NCBI RefSeq assembly: GCF_036946125.1
Contig: NZ_JAQIJT010000002.1
Span: 1,858,001-1,922,000, forward strand
Source: Sphingomonas adhaesiva
GTDB taxonomy: Bacteria; Pseudomonadota; Alphaproteobacteria; Sphingomonadales; Sphingomonadaceae
Reading direction: 5' to 3'
Length of the DNA: 64,000 nt
In this document: in pieces, positions 43,014-51,380 of the stretch
How the letters are laid out: each line of letters begins with the position of its first letter
Numbering within the stretch: the stretch's first letter is position 1
Translations under genes and position numbers: made by a program
Notes under the pieces: generated by a model
Database searches by the model: none
Seen by the model: the letters and a program-made list of their open reading frames with translations, nothing else
What the model was told of the DNA's origin: nothing

Positions 43014-43682
43014 ATGATCCGCGCCTTCCTCCTGTCGCTGGGCCAGCTCGGCGATCCGCCGGTGCTGCGCGTGCTGGCGGCGTCGCTCGCGATCACGCTC
43101 GCGCTGTTCGCCGCGCTGGGTGCGGGGCTATGGTGGGGGATCGACGCGGCGCTGGCCGGATGGACGTGGCACGGCACGCTGGCGGGAATCGCCGCGGCGT
43201 TCGCGACCGCGCTTGCGGGATGGCTGCTGTTCCGCGCGGTCGCGGTGCTGGTGGTCGGGCTGTTCGCGGACACGATCGTCGCCGCGGTGGAGCGGCGGCA
43301 TTATCCCCACGCACTCGCCGGCGCGCGCGACGTGCCGTTCCACCGCGGCCTGGCGATGGGGCTGGCGTCGGCGGGGCGGTTCGTCGCGGTCAATTTGGCG
43401 CTGTCGCCGCTCTACCTGCTGCTGCTGCCGACCGGGGTGGGCACGCCGATCGCCTTTTCGACCGCCAACGCCTGGCTGCTGGGGCGCGACCTGGGCGACA
43501 TGGTGGCGGTGCGGCACATGGATGCCGCGGCGATGCGGGGCTGGCGTGCGGCGACCGCGGGGCGGCGGTTCGCGCTGGGGCTTGCGGGAACCGCGCTGTT
43601 CGTGGTTCCGCTGGTCAACATCCTCGCCCCCGTGCTGGGGGCGGCGATGGCGACGCATCTATTCCACGGAACCCGCCGATGA
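43014..43682 (+). CDS. EI24 domain (CysZ-like) membrane protein
   Basis: A 222-residue inner membrane protein with the EI24 fold. It starts MIRAFLLSLGQLGDPPVLRV and has about five hydrophobic segments (about 22-42, 52-80, 118-138, 183-200 and 200-215). The family includes CysZ sulfate permeases, but the resemblance is distant and a sulfate role is not claimed. Its stop overlaps the ATG of the following lipoprotein gene (ATGA). Confidence 0.8.
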   Translation: MIRAFLLSLGQLGDPPVLRVLAASLAITLALFAALGAGLWWGIDAALAGWTWHGTLAGIAAAFATALAGWLLFRAVAVLVVGLFADTIVAAVERRHYPHALAGARDVPFHRGLAMGLASAGRFVAVNLALSPLYLLLLPTGVGTPIAFSTANAWLLGRDLGDMVAVRHMDAAAMRGWRAATAGRRFALGLAGTALFVVPLVNILAPVLGAAMATHLFHGTRR

Positions 43683-44041
43683 AGCCTGTTGCCGCCCTCC
43701 TGCTGCTCGCCCCGCTCGCGGCGTGCGCGACCGACACCGCCTCGACCGCGGCGCCCCCGGTGCTGGCGCCGATCCCGCAGGCCGGGTTGCAGACGGTGAT
43801 GGGGCAGGACGCCGCCGCGCTGGTTCGCGGGTTCGGCACGCCCGACGCCGACGTGCGCGAAGGGACCGCGCGCAAGCTGCAATTCTCCAGCGCGATCTGT
43901 ATCATGGACGCCTATCTCTACCCCGCGAAGGCGGGCGCCGAGCCGCGCGTCAGCTGGGTCGATACGCGGCAGCGCGACGGCAGCGCGATCGACCGCGCCA
44001 GCTGCGTGGCCGCGCTCGCGCGGCGGACCGGGGGCAAGTGA
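43679..44041 (+). CDS. Hypothetical lipoprotein
   Basis: A 120-residue exported protein. The signal MKPVAALLLLAPLAACATDT has a lipobox (LAAC) with the lipid-bearing Cys at 16. The mature part has AALVRGFGTPDADVREGTAR near 47 and two further cysteines (SSAICIMDAYLYPA and RASCVAALAR) that could form a disulfide. The fold is reminiscent of small SmpA/BamE-like outer membrane lipoproteins, but this is only a guess. It is coupled to the EI24 gene upstream and overlaps the ABC ATPase gene downstream (GTGA). Confidence 0.7.
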   Translation: MKPVAALLLLAPLAACATDTASTAAPPVLAPIPQAGLQTVMGQDAAALVRGFGTPDADVREGTARKLQFSSAICIMDAYLYPAKAGAEPRVSWVDTRQRDGSAIDRASCVAALARRTGGK

Positions 44042-44937
44042 ACGCGGTCGAGGCGACCGGGCTGGTCAAGCGCTTCGGCACCCGCCGCGTCGTCGACGGC
44101 GTCGACCTGAGCGTGCCGGCGGGTGCGATCTACGGCGTGCTCGGCCCCAATGGCGCGGGCAAGACGACGACGCTGCGGATGATGCTGGGCATCATCGAGC
44201 CCGACGCGGGCATGCGCACGCTGCTGGGCGCGGCGCACCCGCGCGACGCGGGCGACCGCGTCGGCTATCTGCCCGAGGAGCGCGGGCTGTATCCCGCGAT
44301 GAAGGCCCGCGAGGCGATCGCCTTCATGGGGGCGCTGCGCGGGCTCGACTGGCGCACGGGCCGCGCGCGCGCGGGCGACCTGCTGGAGGCGGCGGGGCTG
44401 GCGCAGGCGGCCGACCAGAAGATCCGCAAGCTGTCCAAGGGGATGGCGCAGCTCGTCCAGCTGCTGGGGTCGGTGGTGCATCGCCCCGACCTGCTGGTGC
44501 TGGACGAGCCCTTCTCCGGGCTCGACCCGGTCAACCAGGAACGGCTGGAGGCGCTGATCCTGGCCGAGCGCGACCGCGGGGCGACGATCCTGTTCTCCAC
44601 GCACGTCATGGCGCATGCGCAGCGGCTTTGCGACCGGCTGGCGATCATCGCGGGCGGGCGACGCCGGTTCGAGGGGACGGTCGACGAGGCGCGCGGCACG
44701 CTGCCGCAGCAGGTGCATTACGTGCCGCATCGCCCCGATTCCGCGATCGTCGCGATCCTGCCGCCGGATGCGCGCGCGGAGGGCGACGGCTGGCGCTTCG
44801 CGCTGCCGGCGGAGGGGATCGAGGGATTGCTGAAGCGGCTGATCGACGCGGGATACGGCATCGCGGGGCTATCGATCGAGCGGCCCGGGCTGCACGAGGC
44901 GTTCGTGCGGATCGTGGGCGGGGCGCAGGCGCAATGA
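44038..44937 (+). CDS. ABC transporter ATP-binding protein (NatA-like)
   Basis: A 299-residue ATPase of an ABC-2 exporter. Walker A is GVLGPNGAGKTTTLRMMLG near residue 37, the signature is KLSKGMAQLVQLLGS near 132 (a degenerate LSxG motif, typical of the Na+ exporter group), Walker B is LLVLDEPFSGLDPVN near 153, and the switch His is in ILFSTHVMAHAQ near 184. A DUF4162-type tail follows. The GTG at 44038 overlaps the lipoprotein stop. The permease gene is 166 bases downstream, past a repeat. Confidence 0.9.
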   Translation: MNAVEATGLVKRFGTRRVVDGVDLSVPAGAIYGVLGPNGAGKTTTLRMMLGIIEPDAGMRTLLGAAHPRDAGDRVGYLPEERGLYPAMKAREAIAFMGALRGLDWRTGRARAGDLLEAAGLAQAADQKIRKLSKGMAQLVQLLGSVVHRPDLLVLDEPFSGLDPVNQERLEALILAERDRGATILFSTHVMAHAQRLCDRLAIIAGGRRRFEGTVDEARGTLPQQVHYVPHRPDSAIVAILPPDARAEGDGWRFALPAEGIEGLLKRLIDAGYGIAGLSIERPGLHEAFVRIVGGAQAQ

Positions 44938-44968
44938 TGGGACGGCGCCTCCCGGCCTCCGCCACGCC

Positions 44969-45055
44969 GTGCTCCTGCGCAGGCAGGAGCCCAGAGCCCG
45001 GCAGAGCCACGTCCGTGACGAACAGCAACCCTGGGCTCCTGCGTTCGCAGGAGCA
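44969..45055. repeat. GTGCTCCTGC-family repeat between ABC ATPase and permease genes
   Basis: GTGCTCCTGCGCAGGCAGGA on the left and TCCTGCGTTCGCAGGAGCA on the right are inverted, with a centre related to other copies (GGCAGAGCC and GGGCTCCTG). It stands inside what is normally a continuous ATPase-permease operon, separating the ATPase stop from the permease start. Confidence 0.8.
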
Positions 45056-45103
45056 TTGCAATTACTTGGGCAACCGTCTTGTAGCGCGAACGGCGATGCG
45101 CGC

Positions 45104-46354
45104 ATGACCCGCCTGCGCCGCCAGATCCGCCAGACGCTGACCATCGCGCGGCGCGATTTCATCGCGACGGTGTTCACCCCCGTCTTCCTGCTGTTCCTCT
45201 TCGCCCCGCTCATCATGGTGTCGTTCGGTGCGATCGGCGGGCTGGGCGCCGCGACCGCAACGCAGAGCGCCGCCGACGGCCAGCGGATCGTCGCGATCCT
45301 GCCCCCCGCGGAAGCCCGCGCGCTCGCCGCCGCCGACGCGCGGCTGCGTCCGCTATTCGGCAGCGAACGCCCGCCGCCCGCGCTCCAGCTGCGCCGCCCG
45401 GCCAGCGATACCGCGGCCGAGGCGCAGCGCGCGCTCGCCAACCCGCATGTCGACGTCGCCGCGGTACTGCGCGGCCCGCTCGACCGCCCCGCGATCCTCC
45501 ACGACGACGGCGACGGGGACGCCGCGCGCTACCTCGCCGCCACGGCACGCGAGGCGGCGTGGGCGCTGCGCGCGCCGGCACCGCGACCGGCGACGCTGGA
45601 GAGCGTCCGGCGCGCCGCCCCTCCGGCACAGGCGCGCGGCACGTCGGGGTTCTTCGCGGTCTTCGGCATCTTCTTCCTGACGCTGTTCCTCTCGGGGCAG
45701 GTCGTCGGCACGATGGCGGAGGAGCGCAACAACAAGGTGATCGAGGTGCTGGCCGCCGCGGTCCCGCTGGAAAGCGTGTTCCTGGGCAAATTGCTCGGCA
45801 TGTTCGGGGTCGCGGTGCTGTTCGTCGCCTTCTGGGGCACGGTGGTGACGCAGGTCGGTGCGCTGCTCCCCGGCGAGATCGGGGCGGACATCGCGATGCT
45901 GTCGCCGGCGATGGGCCGCGGCGGGTTCGCGCTGCTGTTCGGCGCCTATTTCACCACCGCCTATCTGCTGCTCGGATCGGTCTTCCTGGGGGTGGGCGCG
46001 CAGGCCTCGACCATGCGCGAGATCCAGATGCTGTCGCTGCCGATCACCGTGATTCAGGTGGCGATGTTCGCGCTGGCGTCCGCCGCGGTGGCGCAGCCCG
46101 GCTCCACGCTGGCGCTGGTCGCGGAGCTGTTCCCGCTCTCATCCCCCTTCGCGATGGCCGGGCGCGCCGCCGCGTCCGCTGCGGTATGGCCGCATGTCGC
46201 GGCGCTGGCGTGGCAGCTGCTGTGGGTGTCGCTGTTCATCGTCACCGGCGCGCGCGCCTTCCGCCGCGGGGTCCTGCAATCGGGCAGCGCCGCGCCGATG
46301 TGGCGGCGGATATTTACCATTCGCCGCAAGGCCATTGACACGACTGTCAGTTAG
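45104..46354 (+). CDS. ABC-2 type transporter permease (NatB-like)
   Basis: A 416-residue membrane subunit. One N-terminal helix (FIATVFTPVFLLFLFAPLIM near residue 20) is followed by a large extracytoplasmic loop to about 180, then five further helices beginning with FFAVFGIFFLTLFLSGQVVG. The signature of the group, MAEERNNKVIEVLAAAVPLE near 205, is conserved. With the ATPase upstream it forms an exporter of the NatAB group; the substrate is unknown. The ATG at 45104 is chosen since everything upstream in frame is repeat DNA. Confidence 0.88.
   Translation: MTRLRRQIRQTLTIARRDFIATVFTPVFLLFLFAPLIMVSFGAIGGLGAATATQSAADGQRIVAILPPAEARALAAADARLRPLFGSERPPPALQLRRPASDTAAEAQRALANPHVDVAAVLRGPLDRPAILHDDGDGDAARYLAATAREAAWALRAPAPRPATLESVRRAAPPAQARGTSGFFAVFGIFFLTLFLSGQVVGTMAEERNNKVIEVLAAAVPLESVFLGKLLGMFGVAVLFVAFWGTVVTQVGALLPGEIGADIAMLSPAMGRGGFALLFGAYFTTAYLLLGSVFLGVGAQASTMREIQMLSLPITVIQVAMFALASAAVAQPGSTLALVAELFPLSSPFAMAGRAAASAAVWPHVAALAWQLLWVSLFIVTGARAFRRGVLQSGSAAPMWRRIFTIRRKAIDTTVS
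46336..46349. promoter_or_regulatory. Candidate TetR-type operator upstream of the P450 gene
   Basis: TGACA-CGAC-TGTCA is a 5-bp inverted repeat with a 4-base centre, 39 bases before the P450 start. Such boxes are typical of TetR-family repressors of hydrocarbon-responsive genes. TTGACA (46335-46340) overlaps it and may be the -35 hexamer. It overlaps the last codons of the upstream permease gene. Confidence 0.45.
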
Positions 46355-46387
46355 GTTTTCTCTCGCAACCAATAGAATGGGAGAGGA

Positions 46388-47623
46388 ATGATGGCGACTC
46401 TGGCGAGAGACGTGTCGGCGCCCGTCGATCCGTTCGACATGAGCCGGGCGGAATTGTACCGCGACGATACCTGGCACGCACCCTTCCGCCAGCTGCGCGC
46501 CGAGGCGCCGGTCCACAAGGTCGAACATTCCGACTTCGGCCCCTATTGGTCGCTGAGCACCTACAAGCCGATCGTCGAGGTCGAGTCGCTCCCCGACCTC
46601 TATTCGTCGGAGGCCAACGGCTTCACCATCTCGCGCATCGCCAATGACGAGGTGCGGATGCCGATGTTCATCGGCCGCGACCGCCCGATCCACACCGCGC
46701 AGCGCCGCACCGTCGCCCCCGCCTTCACGCCGAGCGAGATGGTGCGCCTGTCGCAGGACATCCGGCGCCGCTCGGGCGAGATCCTGGACGGGCTGCCGTG
46801 GAATACCGGCTTCGACTGGGTCGAGCGCGTGTCGATCGAGCTGACCACGCAGATGCTGGCGCTGCTGTTCGACTTCCCCTGGCACGACCGTGCGAAGCTG
46901 ACGATGTGGTCCGACTGGATGGGCGACATCGAGATCGCGAAGGACGAGAGCCTGCGCCAGCAGCGGCTGGAGAAGATCTACGAGTGCGGCGCCTATTTCC
47001 AGAAGCTGTGGGCCGCCAAGGCGCAGGGCGAACCGACGCCCGACCTCATCTCGATGATGATCCATTCGGACGCGATGAGCCACATGGACCATAACGAGTT
47101 CATGGGGAACCTCATCCTCCTGATCGTCGGCGGCAACGACACCACGCGCAACACCATGTCGGGCCTCGTCTATGCGCTCGACAAATTCCCCGACCAGCGC
47201 GCGAAGCTGGAGGCGGACACGTCGCTGATCCCCAATGCGACGAGCGAGATCATCCGCTGGCAGACGCCGCTGGCGCATATGGCGCGCACCGCGCTGCGCG
47301 ATACCGAGCTGGCCGGGCAGCAGATCGCGGCGGGCGACAAGCTGGTGATGTGGTACATCTCCGCCAATCGCGACGAGAGCGTGTTCGGCCCCCATGCCGA
47401 CGATTACCAGGTCGATCGCCCCAACGCGCGCCGCCACCTGGCGTTCGGCCACGGGATCCACCGCTGCGTCGGGGCACGTCTGGCGGAGCTTCAGGTGTCG
47501 ATCCTGCTGGAGGAGATGGCGAAGCGCCGGATGCGCGTGAACGTGACCGGCGCGCCCGACCGCGTGCCGGCGTGCTTCGTCCACGGCTACCGGCACCTGC
47601 CGGTCGAGATCGAGCGCTACTAG
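46388..47623 (+). CDS. Cytochrome P450, CYP153-like
   Basis: A 411-residue soluble class I P450. The I helix is LLIVGGNDTTRNTMSGLVYA near residue 242, the K helix is EIIRWQTPLAHMARTAL near 287, and the heme-binding loop is LAFGHGIHRCVGARLAE near 354 with the ligand Cys. The G-G-N-D-T-T-R-N I-helix and the LVMWYISANRDE strand are what CYP153 alkane terminal hydroxylases show, so oxidation of an alkyl or fatty chain is likely (inferred). Ferredoxin and reductase partners are not adjacent. Two ATGs are in tandem after GGGAGAGG; the second (46391) has better spacing. Confidence 0.9.
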   Translation: MMATLARDVSAPVDPFDMSRAELYRDDTWHAPFRQLRAEAPVHKVEHSDFGPYWSLSTYKPIVEVESLPDLYSSEANGFTISRIANDEVRMPMFIGRDRPIHTAQRRTVAPAFTPSEMVRLSQDIRRRSGEILDGLPWNTGFDWVERVSIELTTQMLALLFDFPWHDRAKLTMWSDWMGDIEIAKDESLRQQRLEKIYECGAYFQKLWAAKAQGEPTPDLISMMIHSDAMSHMDHNEFMGNLILLIVGGNDTTRNTMSGLVYALDKFPDQRAKLEADTSLIPNATSEIIRWQTPLAHMARTALRDTELAGQQIAAGDKLVMWYISANRDESVFGPHADDYQVDRPNARRHLAFGHGIHRCVGARLAELQVSILLEEMAKRRMRVNVTGAPDRVPACFVHGYRHLPVEIERY

Positions 47624-47686
47624 GCTGCTTCCCCGGCACACCGGCCGTTCGCTCGGGCGACGGGTACGACAGGGGCGGCGACAAGG

Positions 47687-47725
47687 GCGACAGGGCGGGA
47701 AGGACACCCGCCCTGTCGCTTTTTT
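47687..47725 (+). terminator. Rho-independent terminator downstream of the P450 gene
   Basis: GCGACAGGGCGGG (47687-47699) and CCCGCCCTGTCGC (47707-47719) form a perfect 13-bp stem with a 7-base loop, followed by six T. It lies about 65 bases after the P450 stop. Confidence 0.92.
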
Positions 47726-47864
47726 GCAACGCACAAACCTCACGTTTCATTCACGAACGAATCGACTCGCGCCTGTCACCGGACTGACATAATCGCGGGG
47801 CAGTGGCGCATACAGGACGGCAACAGCCGCACGTCACGGGCCAGGGCTCAAAGGGACAAAATTC

Positions 47865-50800
47865 ATGCGAAACAACCTCTTCATGGGCGCGGCCGCGATC
47901 TCGCTCATCGCACCGATGGGCGCCATGGCGCAGGAGACGACCTCCACGATCCGCGGCACCGTGACCAGCGCCGGCGCGCCGGTGGCGGGGGCTTCGGTGG
48001 AGATCGTGAACGTTCCGACCGGCGGCACCACGAACGTGACGACCGACGCGGCCGGCAGCTTCAATTCCACCGGCCTGCGCGCCGGCGGGCCCTACACCGT
48101 GACCGTCACGGCGCCGGGCTATGCGTCCGTCACCGTCACCGACATCAACACCGTGATCGCGCAGAGCTACGAGCTCCCGATCGAACTGACCGCCGCGGAT
48201 GCAGCGACGGCCGGCAGCGACATCGTCGTGACCGCATCGCGCCTGCCGAACGCCCGCACGCTGAGCCAGGGTCCGGCGACCGTGCTGTCGGCGGCCCAGA
48301 TCGCCAGCGTGGCGTCCGTCAACCGCGACATCCGCGACCTGATGCGCCGCGACCCGTTCGCCCGGCTCGACTACGCCGAGGGCAGCGGCCGCGCCGTCAG
48401 CTTCGCGGGCCAGAACGCGCGCTTCAACCGCTTCTCCGTCGACGGCGTCCCCGTCACCGACAATTTCGGCCTCAACCCGGACGGCCTCCCCACCCGCCGT
48501 TCGCCGGTCCCGTTCGACGCGATCGGCCAGTTCCAGACCAAGGTCGCGCCGTACGACGTTCGCGAAGGCAACTTCCAGGGCGGTGCCATCAACGCCATCC
48601 TGAAGTCGGGCACCAACACCTTCCACGGCACCGGCTTCTACGCCTATTCGAGCGACAAGCTGACGGGCAAGGAGACGAAGGCAGGCCCGGGCGTGCCGAC
48701 CGGCCGCGTCTCCATCCCGAGCTTCAAGTACGAGAATTACGGCGCCGAGCTGTCGGGTCCGATCATCAAGGACAAGCTGTTCTTCATGGTCGCGGGCGAG
48801 CGTATCCGCGCGGGCACGCCGATCGTCGAGGGAACGCCGGGCGACAACGCCGGCACCGTGATCCCGAACATCACCGACGCGGCCGTGGCGCGTATCCAGC
48901 AGGTGGCGCAGAGCCGCTATGGCTATAACACCGGCGGCATCCTGAACAATTCGGACGACCAGGACGATCGCCTCGTCGCCAAGCTGGATGCGAACCTGTC
49001 CGATACGCAGCGTGCGTCGGCGACGTACATGTACACGAAGGATTCGATCCGCTTCAACCAGAACACCAATACCAGCCCGGCAAGCGGCACCGCCAACGCG
49101 ACCGGCCTGGGCCTCGAGTCCAACGGCTACATCGCGACGAATCGGCTGCACACCGGCGTGTTCCAGCTGAACTCGGACTGGAGCGACGATTTCTCCACCG
49201 AGGTCCGCGGCTTCTACAAGGACTACAAGCGCGGACAGGACCCGATCCTGGGCCGCGGTTTCGCGCAGTTCCAGGTCTGCACCGCACCGACCTCGGATCG
49301 CGGCACGTTCGGAACCGGAACCAATTCCGGCAGCCTGGGTACGGGCAACGATCTGTCGATCAACTGCGCCTCGGGTAACGGCGTGGTGTCGTTCGGCCCG
49401 GACATCTCGCGCCAGGCGAATTCGCTCACCAGCCGCACCTATGGCGGTCTCGTCCAGGGTCGCCTGACCCGTGAGAACCACGACCTGCGCGTCTTCGGCG
49501 AGTTCCAGGACACGAAGATCTTCAACCTCTTCGTGCAGCGCACCGCGGGCGATTACTACTTCGACTCGCTGGCGGATTTCGAGGCCGGCAACGCACAGCG
49601 CCTGCGCTACCAGAATGCGGTTCCGTCGCTCGACCCCGCGAACGGCGCGGCGCGGTTCCGCTACCAGTCCTACTCGTTCGGCATCCAGGACATCTGGCGC
49701 CTGAGCGACATGCTCACGCTGTCCTACGGCGCGCGTTGGGACATGTACGGCGGGCAGAGCCGCCCGGCGCTGAATACTAACTTCCTGAACCGCTACGGCT
49801 TCTCCAACCTGACCTACATTTCGGGCCGGGGCGTGTTCCAGCCGCGTATCGGGTTCGACTTCAAGGCGACGCAGAACCTGGTCTTCGGCGGCGGCATCGG
49901 CATCTTCTCGGGCGGTTCGCCGGACGTCTATGTGTCGAACAGCTTCTCGAACACCGGCTTCCTGACCAACAGTATCGACGTTCGTCAGAACAACAACGGC
50001 AGCTACACGACGGGTACGGGTTCGCAGATCCTGACCAACGTGAACGGGACGACGATCCCCGCCGCCGCCAACACGCTGCTGACCAACGCCAGCTCGTCGA
50101 CCACGTCGCCGACGAATGCGCTGGTGCCGGACTTCCGCCTGCCGTCGCAGTGGCGCGGCACCCTGTCCGCCGATTACGACAGCGACTTCGGCGGTTTCCT
50201 GGGCGGTGGCTGGCACCTCGGCGCCGACTTCCTGTGGTCGGGCGTCCGCGACCAGGTCTATTTCGCCGATCAGCGCGTCACGCCGACCACGCTGCTGACG
50301 CCGGACGGACGGACGCGCTACGCATCCGTCACCACGTTCGGCGACACGTTCCAGGACATCGTTCTGCGCAACACCAGCCTGGGGCGTTCGTACGTCGCCG
50401 TCGGCCGCTTCGACAAGACGTTCGACCTGGGCCTGACCCTTTCGGCGAGCTACACCTACCAGGACGTCAGGGATCAGACGCCCGCCACGTCGTCGACCGC
50501 CGGGTCCAACTACGGCAACGGCGCCTTCTTCGACGGCAGCGGCGCGGCATACGGTCGGTCGAACGACGAGGTTCGTCACCTCATCAAGTATAGCGTGACG
50601 CTCGATCGCGCGTTCTTCGGTGACTACAAGACCAACATCTCGCTGTTCGGCGAAACCCGGATCGGCAAGCCGTACAGCTACACGATGCAGGACACCTCGT
50701 CGGCGCGCAGCCAGATCTTCGGCAACGTCGGCACCCAGTCGCGCTACCTGCTCTACGTGCCGACCAGCACCACCGATCCGCTGGTCAGCTACGGCGATCG

Positions 50801-51278
50801 CACCGTGGGCGGCACGGTCGTGACCGCCGCACAGACTCAGGCGGCGCTGGATGCGCTCATCAACTCGACCGATCTGGCCAAGTATCGGGGCAAGGTGGCG
50901 CCGCGCAACGGCTTCAACTCGCCGTGGTTCACCCGGATCGACCTGCACGTCTCGCAGGAAATCCCGACGGGCCTGGGCGGCAGCCGTATCCAGCTGTTCA
51001 TGGACATCGAGAATCTGACCAACCTCATCAACAAGAACTGGGGTCAGATCCGCGAATACTCCTTCCCGTACACGATCCCGGCGGTGCAGGTGACCTGCCT
51101 GACGACCCCGGTCGCGACGGGTACGGCGGCGACCGCCGCGCAGACGACGCAGAACACGACGCAGCCCTGCGCCCAGTACCGCTACACCGCGGCCTCGACG
51201 GCGCCGGACCAGCAGAACATCATCTCGTCGCGTCAGTCGCTGTACCAGATCCGCATCGGCGCACGCTTCAGCTTCTAA
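47865..51278 (+). CDS. TonB-dependent receptor with carboxypeptidase-like N-terminal domain (Oar-like)
   Basis: A 1137-residue outer membrane receptor. The signal peptide is MRNNLFMGAAAISLIAPMGA with cleavage after AMA. Next comes a carboxypeptidase regulatory-like beta domain (STIRGTVTSAGAPVAGASVE near 27 to about 112), a plug (DIVVTASRLPNARTLSQGPA from about 118), and a large beta-barrel ending in the aromatic IRIGARFSF typical of outer membrane proteins. Oar-like receptors take up large substrates such as oligosaccharides or peptides; the ligand here is unknown. AAAGGGAC precedes the ATG. It has terminators on both sides, so it is monocistronic. Confidence 0.93.
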   Translation: MRNNLFMGAAAISLIAPMGAMAQETTSTIRGTVTSAGAPVAGASVEIVNVPTGGTTNVTTDAAGSFNSTGLRAGGPYTVTVTAPGYASVTVTDINTVIAQSYELPIELTAADAATAGSDIVVTASRLPNARTLSQGPATVLSAAQIASVASVNRDIRDLMRRDPFARLDYAEGSGRAVSFAGQNARFNRFSVDGVPVTDNFGLNPDGLPTRRSPVPFDAIGQFQTKVAPYDVREGNFQGGAINAILKSGTNTFHGTGFYAYSSDKLTGKETKAGPGVPTGRVSIPSFKYENYGAELSGPIIKDKLFFMVAGERIRAGTPIVEGTPGDNAGTVIPNITDAAVARIQQVAQSRYGYNTGGILNNSDDQDDRLVAKLDANLSDTQRASATYMYTKDSIRFNQNTNTSPASGTANATGLGLESNGYIATNRLHTGVFQLNSDWSDDFSTEVRGFYKDYKRGQDPILGRGFAQFQVCTAPTSDRGTFGTGTNSGSLGTGNDLSINCASGNGVVSFGPDISRQANSLTSRTYGGLVQGRLTRENHDLRVFGEFQDTKIFNLFVQRTAGDYYFDSLADFEAGNAQRLRYQNAVPSLDPANGAARFRYQSYSFGIQDIWRLSDMLTLSYGARWDMYGGQSRPALNTNFLNRYGFSNLTYISGRGVFQPRIGFDFKATQNLVFGGGIGIFSGGSPDVYVSNSFSNTGFLTNSIDVRQNNNGSYTTGTGSQILTNVNGTTIPAAANTLLTNASSSTTSPTNALVPDFRLPSQWRGTLSADYDSDFGGFLGGGWHLGADFLWSGVRDQVYFADQRVTPTTLLTPDGRTRYASVTTFGDTFQDIVLRNTSLGRSYVAVGRFDKTFDLGLTLSASYTYQDVRDQTPATSSTAGSNYGNGAFFDGSGAAYGRSNDEVRHLIKYSVTLDRAFFGDYKTNISLFGETRIGKPYSYTMQDTSSARSQIFGNVGTQSRYLLYVPTSTTDPLVSYGDRTVGGTVVTAAQTQAALDALINSTDLAKYRGKVAPRNGFNSPWFTRIDLHVSQEIPTGLGGSRIQLFMDIENLTNLINKNWGQIREYSFPYTIPAVQVTCLTTPVATGTAATAAQTTQNTTQPCAQYRYTAASTAPDQQNIISSRQSLYQIRIGARFSF

Positions 51279-51306
51279 GCCTCGGCGCGCACCAAACGGG
51301 CCATAC

Positions 51307-51344
51307 GGGCCGCCGTCCTCACCGGGACGGCGGCCCTTCTTTTT
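51307..51344 (+). terminator. Rho-independent terminator of the TonB receptor gene
   Basis: GGGCCGCCGTCC (51307-51318) pairs with GGACGGCGGCCC (51325-51336) in a 12-bp stem with a 6-base loop, followed by TTCTTTTT. It begins 29 bases after the receptor stop. Confidence 0.92.
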
Positions 51345-51380
51345 GCACGTGTCCACGCCACGGTGTAGAACGCCGCCGCA

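Noticed and set aside
44934..45107. ATG at 44934 as the start of a short gene or of the permease
   Set aside because: That frame reads through the repeat and stops at 45107 without family resemblance; the permease begins at 45104 in a different frame.
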